Source: Candidatus Pseudobacter hemicellulosilyticus (GTDB lineage: Bacteria; Bacteroidota; Bacteroidia; Chitinophagales; Chitinophagaceae). From it: 64,000 nucleotides of DNA. A program made the position numbers and the translations under genes. Under the pieces are notes generated by a model that made no database searches, was not told the origin of the DNA, and saw nothing but the letters and a program-made list of their open reading frames with translations. The DNA lies in contig CP119311.1 of the NCBI GenBank assembly GCA_029202545.1, forward strand, positions 186,001-250,000, given 5' to 3'. This document shows positions 9,131 through 18,077 of the stretch, in pieces. The first letter of the stretch is position 1. Every line of letters begins with the position of its first letter.

Positions 9131-10570
9131 CTAACAGATCCGGACCACGGCCATATTCAATAAACAGCCCAGCTTCTCAATTCTTCCCGCTATATGCCCC
9201 AGCCCTACCGCACAATGATGCGCCGGACCTTCTGCATTCCATTGCTCCACAAATTTTTTAGCGCCGATCGGGAACCGGTACCGGCTATTGGTATTGCCAA
9301 TAGCCAGGATGGGGCCGGGCACAGCTTCGCCCTCAGCACATAACAGCAGCAGGCTGCCGCCTCTTTCCACCACAGACAACAATGTGACCGGTCCGTTTTT
9401 TACAGACATCTCTACAGAAAGCCCGCTGCCCACTTTACCATGGTAAATAGTCAGGGGACGAACCCTGGTCTTTCCTGCTGCAATGGTAATATGCCCTGGG
9501 CCATCATGTCCCATCAATACCACATCATCCCTATAGTCCATGGCATAGTACTCCGTAAAGGAGCCGCCCACACCAAAACTGTCCATTATTTTCATGGCCT
9601 GTGCATTCCTGACCTCATATTCCCCGGCTACCGGTATGCCCCTTGCCGTCAATAAGGAATTGCCCAGGATCACTGAACTCATGGTATCCTCATTCTGCTC
9701 ATTGCCCGTGCCCTTATAATAATACGCCAGGGAGCCCAGCTGGTGCTTTGCCGCCAGAGCGTCCAGGGCAACCGATGTGCGGGCAGCCCTGTTCAGTTCT
9801 TCCGCAGAACAATCCGCCTGTATATCAAATGCTGCATGGAATTCCGATATGCGCGCCTGTACCGCTTCTTCCGTCACGGTATTTTTCAGGGCCGTCAGCT
9901 CATCTACCTCAATAATCTCTATATGACCACCAAAGCTGCTGCAATGCAGGGTGAGGTTGGAATAAATATCCAGCATCCCGCCATAATAATTACCCATCAG
10001 TCCCAGCCGGTTATGGTACATCGTAAAGGCCACTTTGGCGGCCGCTATCCAGTGCCCCACCTCCTGCCATACAGCCGGATCCCCCTGCAATATCCCGGTG
10101 ACCTGGTAAAAAGGAATATTGGCCTGCCTGAAGACACTGGCAATCTCCGGCACCGGACAGGCGGAACACCAGGCCAGCCATTCTCCGGTCATGGCCATCC
10201 TGTCCCCGAGCTGGTTGAACGCCTGGTAATTGATGCTTTCCGCCGGCGAAAGGTTCAGCACTATTACCGGCACTTTTGCCCGCTGCACAACAGGCAATAC
10301 AGTGGCGGAAAGCGCATAGGTGGTAACATAGAGGAAAATGATGTCCACATCGCTTTGCCGGAACAACCGGCCCGCTGCAAAGGCTTTGTCCGGGCTGTCT
10401 ACCAGCCCGGCACTAACGACTGTCACCCCATTCTCCCTGATCCTGTTGTCAACAATATCCAGGTATCCTTCCAGGCGTTTTTTCAGACCGTCAAACTGGT
10501 CCCAGTAGGCAGCCAGCCCTATACCGAACAACCCGACCTTCAGCTCAGCACTATCATAATTTTTCATCAT
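9131..10570 (-). CDS. L-arabinose/L-fucose isomerase-fold protein
   Basis: A 479-residue cytoplasmic protein resembling the arabinose isomerase family, which interconverts aldose and ketose pentoses with a divalent metal. The N-terminal Rossmann-like region reads KVGLFGIGLAAYWDQF and LVDSPDKAFAAGRLF. The central part has MGNYYGGMLDIYSNLTL. The C-terminal half carries candidate metal ligands: Glu in YKGTGNEQNEDTMSSV, Glu in GIPVAGEYEVRNA, His in LMGHDGPGH and His in GPAHHCAVGLGH. This E, E, H, H order matches the AraA pattern. It is shorter and more divergent than classical AraA (about 500 residues), so the true substrate could be another aldose. It lies between two GH43 genes, which supports arabinose. 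The upstream GH43 gene ends 45 bp before it, so the two may share a transcript. Confidence 0.8.
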   Translation of the reverse strand: MMKNYDSAELKVGLFGIGLAAYWDQFDGLKKRLEGYLDIVDNRIRENGVTVVSAGLVDSPDKAFAAGRLFRQSDVDIIFLYVTTYALSATVLPVVQRAKVPVIVLNLSPAESINYQAFNQLGDRMAMTGEWLAWCSACPVPEIASVFRQANIPFYQVTGILQGDPAVWQEVGHWIAAAKVAFTMYHNRLGLMGNYYGGMLDIYSNLTLHCSSFGGHIEIIEVDELTALKNTVTEEAVQARISEFHAAFDIQADCSAEELNRAARTSVALDALAAKHQLGSLAYYYKGTGNEQNEDTMSSVILGNSLLTARGIPVAGEYEVRNAQAMKIMDSFGVGGSFTEYYAMDYRDDVVLMGHDGPGHITIAAGKTRVRPLTIYHGKVGSGLSVEMSVKNGPVTLLSVVERGGSLLLLCAEGEAVPGPILAIGNTNSRYRFPIGAKKFVEQWNAEGPAHHCAVGLGHIAGRIEKLGCLLNMAVVRIC

Positions 10571-10615
10571 TGAACTGTTTTTTCCTTACTGCAGTACAAG
10601 CCTGACTCCCCCTCC

Positions 10616-12115
10616 TTATTTTTCGTTTACTATCAGGGTAGTATATTTTATGCTCCTGCCGGGCAGAACGGTAAATCCTTCCTGCTGGCCTGTATGGGTA
10701 GCCAGTTTGCCAGCGCGCATACCGGCAGTATTATACACATAACCGTAATGCCCTCTTGTGGCCGCTGTTTTCAATACCATCACATACTGTGCTCCTTTGT
10801 CAACGGTCAGGTCGGGCTGAACGACCAGGTTCCTGGGCGACCAGCCCAGGTTAGCCGGGTGTATATTTTTTTGAAATATGGGTTTGCCTATAGGCAGACT
10901 GTCCGGACCTGCCGCATACAGCTCAACAACCAGCTCAGCATCCGGGTACTGGTTCTTAAACATCGTGATGGAAAGCTGGTGCAACTGTCCGGATCGCTGT
11001 ATGGTAAAGGACTGCGCATACTGCCGTTCCTTTGTAATATCCCCCTGGATACTGTATCCATCAGCAGGAGCAGTTGCCCGGAGCGGTTTACCGGCTTTGG
11101 AAAAACGGTAGTTGTCACCACAGGCCAGGGGCTGGATAGCGCCTGTTCCGGTGAAGGACAGGGGAGCCCAGTAATAATTGGCCAGCGCCTCATTCTTTGC
11201 CGCATTATTCCAGAGATCGCTGCCGTACAGAAAGATGGTTTCTGCATTGACCTTTATAACAGACACAAAGGAAGGCTGCCCGCCGCAGGAATGATCACTG
11301 ATCTTTATGCCCTCCGACCATGGCCCCAGTGGAGAAGCCGCGGTTTTGTAAGAACTGCCTGTACCGGAGCAATAACCGCAGTTGGGATCGGAATAGACTA
11401 CATAATAAATACCCTTTCGTTTAAACAGGCAGGGCGCTTCTGTATTGCCCGCCGTCACCGAATGCACAAACTTACCTGTGCCCGTTAAATAATCAGCACT
11501 GAGCTGCTCAATGACAATGGCGCCTTTGGCCCGCCAGTCGGTATAGGCCAGGTAGGCAGTGCCATCTTCATCTACAAAAGTATCATGGTCGCCGTTATTC
11601 AGACCGGCCACCGGCATATCCGCATTCACAGCCAGCCGGGGCTCAGCCACTTCCTTAAAAGGGCCTGCAGGATTGCGGGAAGTGAATACCCGGTACCCTA
11701 CCTGGTTGTCATACACATTGATCCACAAAACATATGATCCGGTAGTTGCATTATAGATCACATGCGGCCGGTAACAGCCATAGGTCTTGCCATTGCACCT
11801 GGTCTGCCAGACGGGCGTGCTGGCATCAAACAGGAACCCTTTATCATCCCATGTCTTCAGGTCTTTTGATGTATACACTTTAAAACCACAAAAGGGCGCG
11901 TCCTTATTGCCCCATTCATAGCCACAATCATAGCTTGTTCCATATAAATAATAGAGGCCGTCAAACCTTGCTATTTCCCCGTCATGCGCATCAACGGCAT
12001 TTCCCAGCACGTCAAAGCGCACCAGCTGTTTGCCCTGCTGATCAAAATTGATAAGTTGGGTGAGGGCGGGAAAGGGGCTGGCAATGATCCCCAGCAGAAA
12101 AAAAATCGTTTTCAT
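10616..12115 (-). CDS. Glycoside hydrolase family 43-like protein with C-terminal beta domain
   Basis: A 499-residue secreted enzyme. The signal peptide (about 1-19) is followed by a beta-propeller with GH43-type residues: Asp in DAHDGEIARFDGLYYLYG, Asp in HDTFVDEDGTAYLAYTD, and Glu in GNTEAPCLFKRKGIYYVVYS. Cysteine-containing loops (YDCGYEWG, NCGYCSGTG) suggest a subfamily with disulfides, unlike the smaller GH43 downstream. Residues about 345-499 form an extra beta-rich domain (QGDITKERQYAQSFTI onwards), probably carbohydrate-binding or a packing domain. It lies in the SusCD-isomerase locus and probably acts on arabinan or arabinogalactan; that target is inferred from context. Confidence 0.85.
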   Translation of the reverse strand: MKTIFFLLGIIASPFPALTQLINFDQQGKQLVRFDVLGNAVDAHDGEIARFDGLYYLYGTSYDCGYEWGNKDAPFCGFKVYTSKDLKTWDDKGFLFDASTPVWQTRCNGKTYGCYRPHVIYNATTGSYVLWINVYDNQVGYRVFTSRNPAGPFKEVAEPRLAVNADMPVAGLNNGDHDTFVDEDGTAYLAYTDWRAKGAIVIEQLSADYLTGTGKFVHSVTAGNTEAPCLFKRKGIYYVVYSDPNCGYCSGTGSSYKTAASPLGPWSEGIKISDHSCGGQPSFVSVIKVNAETIFLYGSDLWNNAAKNEALANYYWAPLSFTGTGAIQPLACGDNYRFSKAGKPLRATAPADGYSIQGDITKERQYAQSFTIQRSGQLHQLSITMFKNQYPDAELVVELYAAGPDSLPIGKPIFQKNIHPANLGWSPRNLVVQPDLTVDKGAQYVMVLKTAATRGHYGYVYNTAGMRAGKLATHTGQQEGFTVLPGRSIKYTTLIVNEK

Positions 12116-12193
12116 TGATCGGTTTTATTGGTAGAAAAGAAACCAGGAGCTATAAAAATAGTAATAATGCCCTGGCCTGTTGATAGCTTACTT

Positions 12194-13702
12194 TTAATAA
12201 CCCGTATTTTGTGTCAGTTCTTTGTTCACCAGCCTTTCATCAGCAGGGATGGGATACCAACCCTCATATTCTTCAAAGATATAATCGGTGTTTGAAAAAG
12301 GTACGCCCTGCCTGCTGACGGTGGGATTGGCTTTTTCCCGGGCGCCATGCGCATTTAAAAAAGCCGCCAGCGCCGCCGGTGTTTTTGTACGCTTCAGGTC
12401 AAACCAGCGCCAGTTCTCAAAAGCCAGTTCCACCCGCCTTTCATGCAGCACCCTATCCCTGAAAGCATCCTTGTCCAGGTTTTCCACCCCTTCCAGCCCG
12501 GCCCGAACCCTGACCTGGTTCAGATAACTGTAGGCATCTGCCGTGGGGCCGCTCTGCTCATTCATGGCTTCAGCCAGCATCAGCAAAACATCTGCATACC
12601 GTAGCACAGGCCAGTTATCATTTGTACGGCCATACACCGCATGTGCATGCGCATACTTTTTAATATAAGGCACCACTTCGCCGGTGCTGGCCCTGGTATA
12701 ATCCAGGCCGATGGATGCCGCTTTGCGCTCATCGTCCTTTTCATACGCGGCAATGATATCCCTGGTCGGTATGTTCCAGCCGGTGGGATTGCTTTGCGGA
12801 AATCCGGTCACCGCTGCACCGGATTCCCTGGGAGCAAACGTATAGATAAAACTGCTCCACTCCCCCAGCGTACTGCCGCCATCATACTGGACCTCAAAAA
12901 CAGACTCAGGGCCATTCTTTTTTCCCGGGTCAAAATTATCCGCATAGTGCTGATTCAGCATATAGCCCAGGCCCGTTACCTGGTTGAGCGTATTGATAGC
13001 TTCCGGGTATTTCTTTTCGGTAAGATATACTTTTCCCAATAAGCTGAGGGCTGCTCCTTTGGTGATCCTGCCCGCATTACCGGCATCATAGACAGCAGGC
13101 AAGATCCCTGCCGCAGCTGTCAGGTCCTGCTCAATCTGCTGGTATACCGCTGCTGCAGCCACCCGTTTGTATTCAAACGCCTTCGATGGATCAGTAAAAG
13201 GTTCCAGGATCAAGATCACATCTCCATAATACTGGGTCAGCTGGAAATAATGATAGGCCCGCAGGAACCTGAACTGCCCTTCAAAGGGTTGCCTGTCCGC
13301 ATCCGGTATGACTGCCGCCCCACCCAGCTTCATCAGTCCCATATTGATATTGAAGACTGCATTGTAATAGCGGTTATACAGATCGGTGTTGATGACATTG
13401 TTGGAAGTGATGGTCCAGTATTCAAAAGCTTCCTGCCGGTAGGCGAAGCCTCTTTCGCCCGGGTTAAAATCCACTGTTGTATTATCGGTGATCAGCTCAT
13501 TCAGCAGCCACTGGTCGTTCACAATGCCCTGCAGCTGGCTGTAGCAGCCCGCCAGCGCCTGGTTCACTTCCTCCTTGTTCCTGTAAAAACCATCCGGGGA
13601 AATACGGGTGGGATCATCTTTATAAAGGAAATCCTTACCGCAGGATATCATACAAAAACCTGCTGCAATTGCTATATAGAGTAGTTGTTTCATGTTGCTC
13701 AT
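12194..13702 (-). CDS. SusD/RagB-family outer-membrane lipoprotein
   Basis: A 502-residue glycan-binding lipoprotein. The signal peptide ends in a lipobox (CMISC), followed by GKDFLYKDDPT. It has the SusD helical core (FLRAYHYFQLTQYYGDVIL) and the C-terminal family signature with RYADVLLMLAEAMNE, VRVRAGLEG, ERRVELAFENWRWFDLKR and YPIPADERLVN. The first codon directly abuts the SusC stop (TAA at 13703-13705), so the pair is tightly coupled. An ATG four codons further in (13693) is an alternative start. It is followed 78 bp later by the GH43 gene. Confidence 0.96.
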   Translation of the reverse strand: MSNMKQLLYIAIAAGFCMISCGKDFLYKDDPTRISPDGFYRNKEEVNQALAGCYSQLQGIVNDQWLLNELITDNTTVDFNPGERGFAYRQEAFEYWTITSNNVINTDLYNRYYNAVFNINMGLMKLGGAAVIPDADRQPFEGQFRFLRAYHYFQLTQYYGDVILILEPFTDPSKAFEYKRVAAAAVYQQIEQDLTAAAGILPAVYDAGNAGRITKGAALSLLGKVYLTEKKYPEAINTLNQVTGLGYMLNQHYADNFDPGKKNGPESVFEVQYDGGSTLGEWSSFIYTFAPRESGAAVTGFPQSNPTGWNIPTRDIIAAYEKDDERKAASIGLDYTRASTGEVVPYIKKYAHAHAVYGRTNDNWPVLRYADVLLMLAEAMNEQSGPTADAYSYLNQVRVRAGLEGVENLDKDAFRDRVLHERRVELAFENWRWFDLKRTKTPAALAAFLNAHGAREKANPTVSRQGVPFSNTDYIFEEYEGWYPIPADERLVNKELTQNTGY

Positions 13703-16700
13703 TTAGAAGGTTAGGTTTGCGCCAATGGAAAATGTCCTGGCCACAGGATAGGACTCTTCATCCTGGCCCGGGTTAATGCCACCCCTGTTGTTGATATCAG
13801 GGTTGTTACCGGGGAACCTGGTCAGCAGGAAAACATTATCGGCGCTGACAAATACCCGCAGTGACCCATTTTTAACAGCAGCAGCTGGCAGCGAATAACC
13901 AAGGGATATATTCTTTACCCAGGCATGGCTGCCGCTGTACACATATCTTGAATTGGTTTCCCGGGCCCATTTCCAAGTATTGGAAGTAGCATACCTGCCG
14001 TTACCTGGATTGTCTGCCGAACGCCAACGCTGCCTGCTTTCCTCCAGTACATTGAATATACCATCCATGTTCATGGTAGAGGTCTCTATGTTCCGGTAGA
14101 TCTCAAACCCCTGAGCGCCGGTCAGTAATACGCTCAGGTCAAAAGCCCTGTAACTGCCGCCCAGGGTCAGGCCCCAGATAAACTTTGGTGTTGGGTTGCC
14201 GATCTCCACCATATCCTTTGTGTCATAGGAAATTTCACCATTGCTATCCGCATCCAGGTACTGGTATACACCGGGTATGACCCCATCCTGCCTGGGCGCC
14301 TTATCAATCTCTTCCTGGGTATTGAATATTTTCAGTACCTGGAATCCATAGAGCATGCCTATCGGCCGGCCCACCCTGGATATATTATAACCGCTGTAAA
14401 ATTCTCCGCTCAGCAGCTGGTCGTTCTCCCCCCTAATCTCCAGTACTTTATTGCGGTTGAAGGAAATATTACCATTGGCAAAAATGTTGATATCCTTTGT
14501 GACAGCTGTCTTGTAGCCTGCAACAAATTCAAGCCCGGTATTCTGCACTTTGCCAATATTGGTGAAGGTGGTGGTGAAGCCGGAAATGGCAGGCAGCTGC
14601 ACCGGCAGCAGCATATCTGTAGTGATGCGTTTATAATAATCGAAGGAGAAGCTGATCTTGCCGTTCAATACAAGCAGGTCCAGGCCGATATCCGACTGGT
14701 TTGATCTTTCCCATTTAAGCCGGGAGTTGGCAAAGGAGCTGACCACCTGCCCGCTGACATAGCTGCCGCCCAATGTATACCCACCGGGATTCATATAAGC
14801 ACTGCCAGGATAACTCCCGATATTGCTGTTGCCCGTGATCCCCCAGCTGCCTCTCAGCTTCAGCTCATGGAGCCAGGAAATACCCGACAGGAACTTTTCT
14901 TGCGATACGCGCCAGCCCGCTGACACCGCCGGGAAATTGCCGTATTTGTTATCAGCGCCAAACCTGGAATTGCCTTCCCTCCGGAAAGTACCTGTCAACA
15001 GGTATTTATCCTGGAAGGAATAGATCAGGCGGCCAAACCAGGCCACTGCACTCCAGCTGCTTTCTGCAGAGTTCACCTCTTTAACAGCAGCTGCTGAGAA
15101 GTAAGGGGTCTGGTCGGAGGAGAAAGTATTCCCATTGCCCGACAATCCCTTTATGGTTTCTTCCTGTGCGTTATACCCCGCCATCAGGCTGAAACTGTGA
15201 TTATCCAACGTTTTACTGTAAGTGAGCAGCTGGTCCGTGGAATAATTGATGGAATTGTTGGCGTACTCGCTCAATGAAGCATTTTGCGGCGCAGGTGCAT
15301 TCTGCCCTGATATACCCGATGGCACAAATTGTTTATAGGTCTGGTGATCCAGCTTGACGTTAACCGCCGTCCGGAAGGTCAACCCTTTCAGGAGCGTGAA
15401 TTCGAGAAAGCCGTTCGACAATAAGCTGCCCGTTCCCAGCGTGGTCTTTATTTCATTCAACCCCTGTACCGGATTGCCCCATCCAAAAGTGCCATCCCCT
15501 TTGATATAATTGTTGTAACTGCCATCCTCCTTATAAATGGGCTGCCGCGGATCCATCAGCAGCGTGGATCCCAGCAGGCTGGACCTGCCCTCCGTACCCG
15601 GCGCTAATTGCTGCCGGGCATAAGAGCCGTTGATAGTAATGCCCATCTCCATGAAATCATTGATCTTTCCTCCGATATTGGCACGGACGGAATAGTTCTT
15701 ATAACCGGTTTTTATCAGCACGCCCTGCTGTTCCCTGTATCCCAATGATACCAGGGTACGGATATTACCGCTCCCCTGTGAGAGCTGGATATTGTAGTGC
15801 TGGAAAGCGGCATTCCTGTTCAGGATGGCGTTATACCAGTTGGTAGAATGGGCTGTCTGCTCCGGATACCGGTAATCTTCCGGCACCTCGCTGATAGCCG
15901 GTTCCCTGTTCTCAAAATACCTGATCCTGTCCATGAAAATATCCTTTTTGAACTGCGCAAATCCTTCGCCATCCAGGACCTTTACTTTCCGGGAATCAGG
16001 AATATCCTGGATACCATAACTGGCATTGAAACTAATGGCAACCTTACCGGCTTTTGCCGCTTTGGTAGTGATCAGCACTACTCCATTGGAAGCACGGGCC
16101 CCGTAGATAGCCGTAGAGACCGCATCTTTCAGAATAGTGATAGATTGAATATCTGCCGGATTAATATTTTGACCCACGGAAGACCCCACCGGGAACCCAT
16201 CCACCACATACAGCGGATCGCTGCCGGCGCCCAGTGAGCCGATGCCCCTGATGGTCACTTTTAATTCATCCCCGGGGCGACCGGAATTTTGCGTTACCTG
16301 TACGCCGGGAGCCTGCCCCACCAGCAACCGGCTTACATTGGCAATGGGTATGTCCTTTTGCTTTGACACATCCACCACTGATACGGCGCCCGTCACCTCC
16401 CTTCTTTTTGCTGTACCGTAGCCAATGACCACCACATCACTCAGCTCAGTGTTTTTCAGTTCCACGCTGATGGTATAACTGGCCTGGCGGGTAACTATAA
16501 ATGACGACTGCCGGAAATTGACACCGGAAACAATGATGGAATCTCCTTCCACAGCAGCAATGGTAAATCGTCCATCCTGGTCAGTGGAAGCGCCGGCATT
16601 GGTTCGTACCACAGTAACAGTAGCTCCCGGCTGGGGCTTGCCTTCCTGATCAACTACCCTTCCCTGAACGATATGGGGCTGAGCCTGGCCATTAACCGGC

Positions 16701-16807
16701 GCCAGGGCAAACAGGAGGCAGATCATACAAACAAGTTGCTGCAGCTTATCCCTGCCCGTTTTTCCCCGGCAGGCATTGATAAGGCGTAAAGCGCATTTTT
16801 TAATCAT
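13703..16807 (-). CDS. SusC/RagA-family TonB-linked outer-membrane transporter
   Basis: A TonB-dependent glycan importer of 1034 residues if it starts at the ATG at 16807 (MIKKCALRLINACRG). The frame stays open to 16873, but those residues do not look like a signal peptide. It has a signal segment, a carboxypeptidase-regulatory-like domain (VVDQEGKPQPGATVTV onwards), a TonB-box-like stretch (SDVVVIGYGTAKRREVTGAV), the plug (TIRGIGSLGAG, LYVVDGFPVG, AIYGARASNGVVLITTK) and a barrel ending FSIGANLTF. The gene is divergent from an AraC regulator, which probably controls it. With SusD and two GH43 enzymes downstream it heads an arabinan-type PUL. Confidence 0.95.
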   Translation of the reverse strand: MIKKCALRLINACRGKTGRDKLQQLVCMICLLFALAPVNGQAQPHIVQGRVVDQEGKPQPGATVTVVRTNAGASTDQDGRFTIAAVEGDSIIVSGVNFRQSSFIVTRQASYTISVELKNTELSDVVVIGYGTAKRREVTGAVSVVDVSKQKDIPIANVSRLLVGQAPGVQVTQNSGRPGDELKVTIRGIGSLGAGSDPLYVVDGFPVGSSVGQNINPADIQSITILKDAVSTAIYGARASNGVVLITTKAAKAGKVAISFNASYGIQDIPDSRKVKVLDGEGFAQFKKDIFMDRIRYFENREPAISEVPEDYRYPEQTAHSTNWYNAILNRNAAFQHYNIQLSQGSGNIRTLVSLGYREQQGVLIKTGYKNYSVRANIGGKINDFMEMGITINGSYARQQLAPGTEGRSSLLGSTLLMDPRQPIYKEDGSYNNYIKGDGTFGWGNPVQGLNEIKTTLGTGSLLSNGFLEFTLLKGLTFRTAVNVKLDHQTYKQFVPSGISGQNAPAPQNASLSEYANNSINYSTDQLLTYSKTLDNHSFSLMAGYNAQEETIKGLSGNGNTFSSDQTPYFSAAAVKEVNSAESSWSAVAWFGRLIYSFQDKYLLTGTFRREGNSRFGADNKYGNFPAVSAGWRVSQEKFLSGISWLHELKLRGSWGITGNSNIGSYPGSAYMNPGGYTLGGSYVSGQVVSSFANSRLKWERSNQSDIGLDLLVLNGKISFSFDYYKRITTDMLLPVQLPAISGFTTTFTNIGKVQNTGLEFVAGYKTAVTKDINIFANGNISFNRNKVLEIRGENDQLLSGEFYSGYNISRVGRPIGMLYGFQVLKIFNTQEEIDKAPRQDGVIPGVYQYLDADSNGEISYDTKDMVEIGNPTPKFIWGLTLGGSYRAFDLSVLLTGAQGFEIYRNIETSTMNMDGIFNVLEESRQRWRSADNPGNGRYATSNTWKWARETNSRYVYSGSHAWVKNISLGYSLPAAAVKNGSLRVFVSADNVFLLTRFPGNNPDINNRGGINPGQDEESYPVARTFSIGANLTF

Positions 16808-16991
16808 AATGGCAAGTTTTGGTGCATATTTAAATAAATGACAACCCCGAAACCGTACACAGTTGCAGGCCATCAGCGTTGCTATTGATCAGTAAAAAGA
16901 AAGCTGGTCCTTTATTGGCATAACAAGATTAGCTGTAATTTTATTTTTACCATTTCGAATAATGATCTGGTTATTTCAATTTCTGACACAA

Positions 16992-17891
16992 ATGAGCAAG
17001 GCCAAAAACAACCAGTTGAAATACCTGGTAGCCAGTGATACCGATCAGTTATGGGGACTGTTTGTAACCACCATCGGCTTTCAGCACGTGGCTCCCAGAT
17101 CAGTATATCCACCAAAAGGACACCCCTCCTCCTATTGGTTTGACCCTTCAACAGGAAGGGTATTGCATGAATACCAGCTGATCTATGTGGTAAAAGGCGA
17201 AGGCGTTTTTCAATCAGCACATGTTAAAAGGGCGCCGGTCACAGCAGGTTCACTCATCCTTCTGTTCCCGGAAGAATGGCATAGTTTCCAGCCTGATAAG
17301 CAAACAGGCTGGCAGGTATACTGGCTGGGTTTTAACGGCCGGCATGCACCGGACCTGATGCAGTCCGCTTTCTTTAACCGGCAGCATGCATTATTGGATA
17401 TTGGGTTCAACGAGCAACTCACCGCGCTTTTTGAACAGGGCATTACCATTGCCGGTTTGCAGCAGACAGGTTTCCAGCAGATGCTGGCAGGCATCACGCA
17501 TCACCTGTTGAGCTTTATCTGTTATTCAAAAAAGAATGAGTCCTTCCGGGATAAGGACATAGCGCAGCAGATCAGCAAGGCCAGGATGATGATGAACACC
17601 AACGCCTATGAACATATGCAGCCGGAAGCCATTGCCCGGGAGCTGAATATCAGCTATTCCTGGTTCAGACGGGTATTCAAGCAGTATACTGGTTTTTCAC
17701 CGGCGCAATACCAGCTGGAAATAAGACTACAGAAAGCAAAAGAACTGCTCACCAGGACCACTATGCCGGTCAAAGCCATTGCCTATGAACTGAACTTTGA
17801 ATCCACCAGCTACTTTGTGACCTTCTTCAGGAACAAGGTGGGCATGCCGCCCGGCATATACAGGGAGAAAGTACATGCCAGGCTTCAGTAG
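16992..17891 (+). CDS. AraC-family transcriptional regulator of the arabinan-type locus
   Basis: A cytoplasmic regulator of 299 residues from the ATG at 16992 (MSKAKNNQLKYL); the frame opens at 16962. The N-terminal half is an AraC-type cupin sugar-sensing domain (YQLIYVVKGEGVFQSAHVKR, AGSLILLFPEEWHSFQPD, WQVYWLGFNG). The C-terminal 100 residues carry two helix-turn-helix motifs (PEAIARELNISYSWFRRVFK and VKAIAYELNFESTSYFVTFF with PPGIYRE). It is transcribed away from SusC, with about 185 bp between the two starts, so it most likely activates the SusCD-GH43-isomerase genes in response to arabinose or an arabino-oligosaccharide. Confidence 0.93.
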   Translation: MSKAKNNQLKYLVASDTDQLWGLFVTTIGFQHVAPRSVYPPKGHPSSYWFDPSTGRVLHEYQLIYVVKGEGVFQSAHVKRAPVTAGSLILLFPEEWHSFQPDKQTGWQVYWLGFNGRHAPDLMQSAFFNRQHALLDIGFNEQLTALFEQGITIAGLQQTGFQQMLAGITHHLLSFICYSKKNESFRDKDIAQQISKARMMMNTNAYEHMQPEAIARELNISYSWFRRVFKQYTGFSPAQYQLEIRLQKAKELLTRTTMPVKAIAYELNFESTSYFVTFFRNKVGMPPGIYREKVHARLQ

Positions 17892-18014
17892 CCTATGCGC
17901 TCATAGCAGGAGTGAAGACTGGAGATGTATCAAAAAAATGGGATGTACCACGAAAAAAGAAGACCCGGAAAAATGTGCAAACAGGCACCTTTCTTTATCA
18001 GGAGACCGAATGCA

Positions 18015-18050
18015 AAAGAGGCCATCTCATTGGTATGAGATGGCCTCTTT
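18015..18050. terminator. Bidirectional hairpin terminator
   Basis: AAAGAGGCCATCTCAT (18015-18030) and ATGAGATGGCCTCTTT (18035-18050) form a perfect 16-bp stem closed by a TGGT loop, with A and T runs on the outer flanks. It lies between the convergent ends of the AraC gene and the giant gene and should stop both. Confidence 0.88.
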
Positions 18051-18077
18051 GTATAGGTCTTTGCTTTTCCTTCTTTG

